A stretch of DNA of 6,900 bases, from positions 1-6,900 of the forward strand of contig JAFVRL010000366.1 of assembly GCA_017504325.1 (NCBI GenBank), written 5' to 3'. Positions 6,894 to 6,900 of the stretch are shown piece after piece (the first letter of the stretch is position 1; each line of letters starts with the position of its first letter). The stretch comes from Lentisphaeria bacterium. GTDB lineage: Bacteria; Verrucomicrobiota; Lentisphaeria; Victivallales; UBA1829. Under the pieces are notes generated by a model. That model did not search any database. It was not told where the DNA came from and saw nothing but the letters and a program-made list of their open reading frames with translations. The position numbers were made by a program, and so were the translations under genes.

Positions 6894-6900
6894 CTCCTCC
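6894..6900 (-). promoter_or_regulatory. Ribosome binding site for the GT4-GT26 fusion
   Basis: GGAGGAG on the - strand lies 5 bases before the ATG at 6888, at the very edge of the window. It confirms the start. No promoter can be seen, because only 12 bases upstream of the gene are present. Confidence 0.8.

Overview
The window comes from a bacterium of moderate GC content that uses strong Shine-Dalgarno sites (GGAGG-type). It carries a periplasmic-binding-protein transporter and a lipoprotein with an N-terminal signal, so a Gram-negative cell plan is likely. The unusually long solute-binding protein, with an extra C-terminal region, resembles versions I associate from memory with the Planctomycetes-Verrucomicrobia-Lentisphaerae (PVC) group. 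That placement is tentative, because there is no rRNA or other marker here.

Layout: two convergent operons fill almost the whole window. On the + strand, positions 1-3162 hold the 3' part of an ABC-transporter solute-binding protein gene, cut by the left edge, followed directly by a two-domain inner-membrane permease of the FbpB/AfuB (iron-type) architecture. No ATPase gene is present, and the permease is the last gene of its unit. A 95-base gap (3163-3257) holds an inverted repeat that can act as a terminator in both directions. On the - strand, reading from the right edge, positions 6888-3258 hold three genes joined by 4-base ATGA stop/start overlaps. They encode (i) a GT4 glycosyltransferase fused to a WecG/TagA/CpsF (GT26) glycosyltransferase, (ii) a DUF3089-family alpha/beta-hydrolase-like lipoprotein whose nucleophile motif is degenerate, and (iii) a compact GT-B-type glycosyltransferase.

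Functional reading: the - strand unit looks like part of a surface polysaccharide or lipid-linked glycan assembly locus. The fused enzyme could perform two transfers on an undecaprenyl-linked acceptor, the third gene could add a further sugar, and the lipoprotein would act outside the cytoplasm on or near the product. The + strand unit is an importer whose substrate cannot be decided from sequence alone. No promoter is visible for either operon, since both begin outside the window. I found no RNA genes, CRISPR arrays, insertion sequences or defence systems. The most unusual items are the GT4-GT26 fusion and the DUF3089 lipoprotein with a lost catalytic serine embedded between glycosyltransferase genes.
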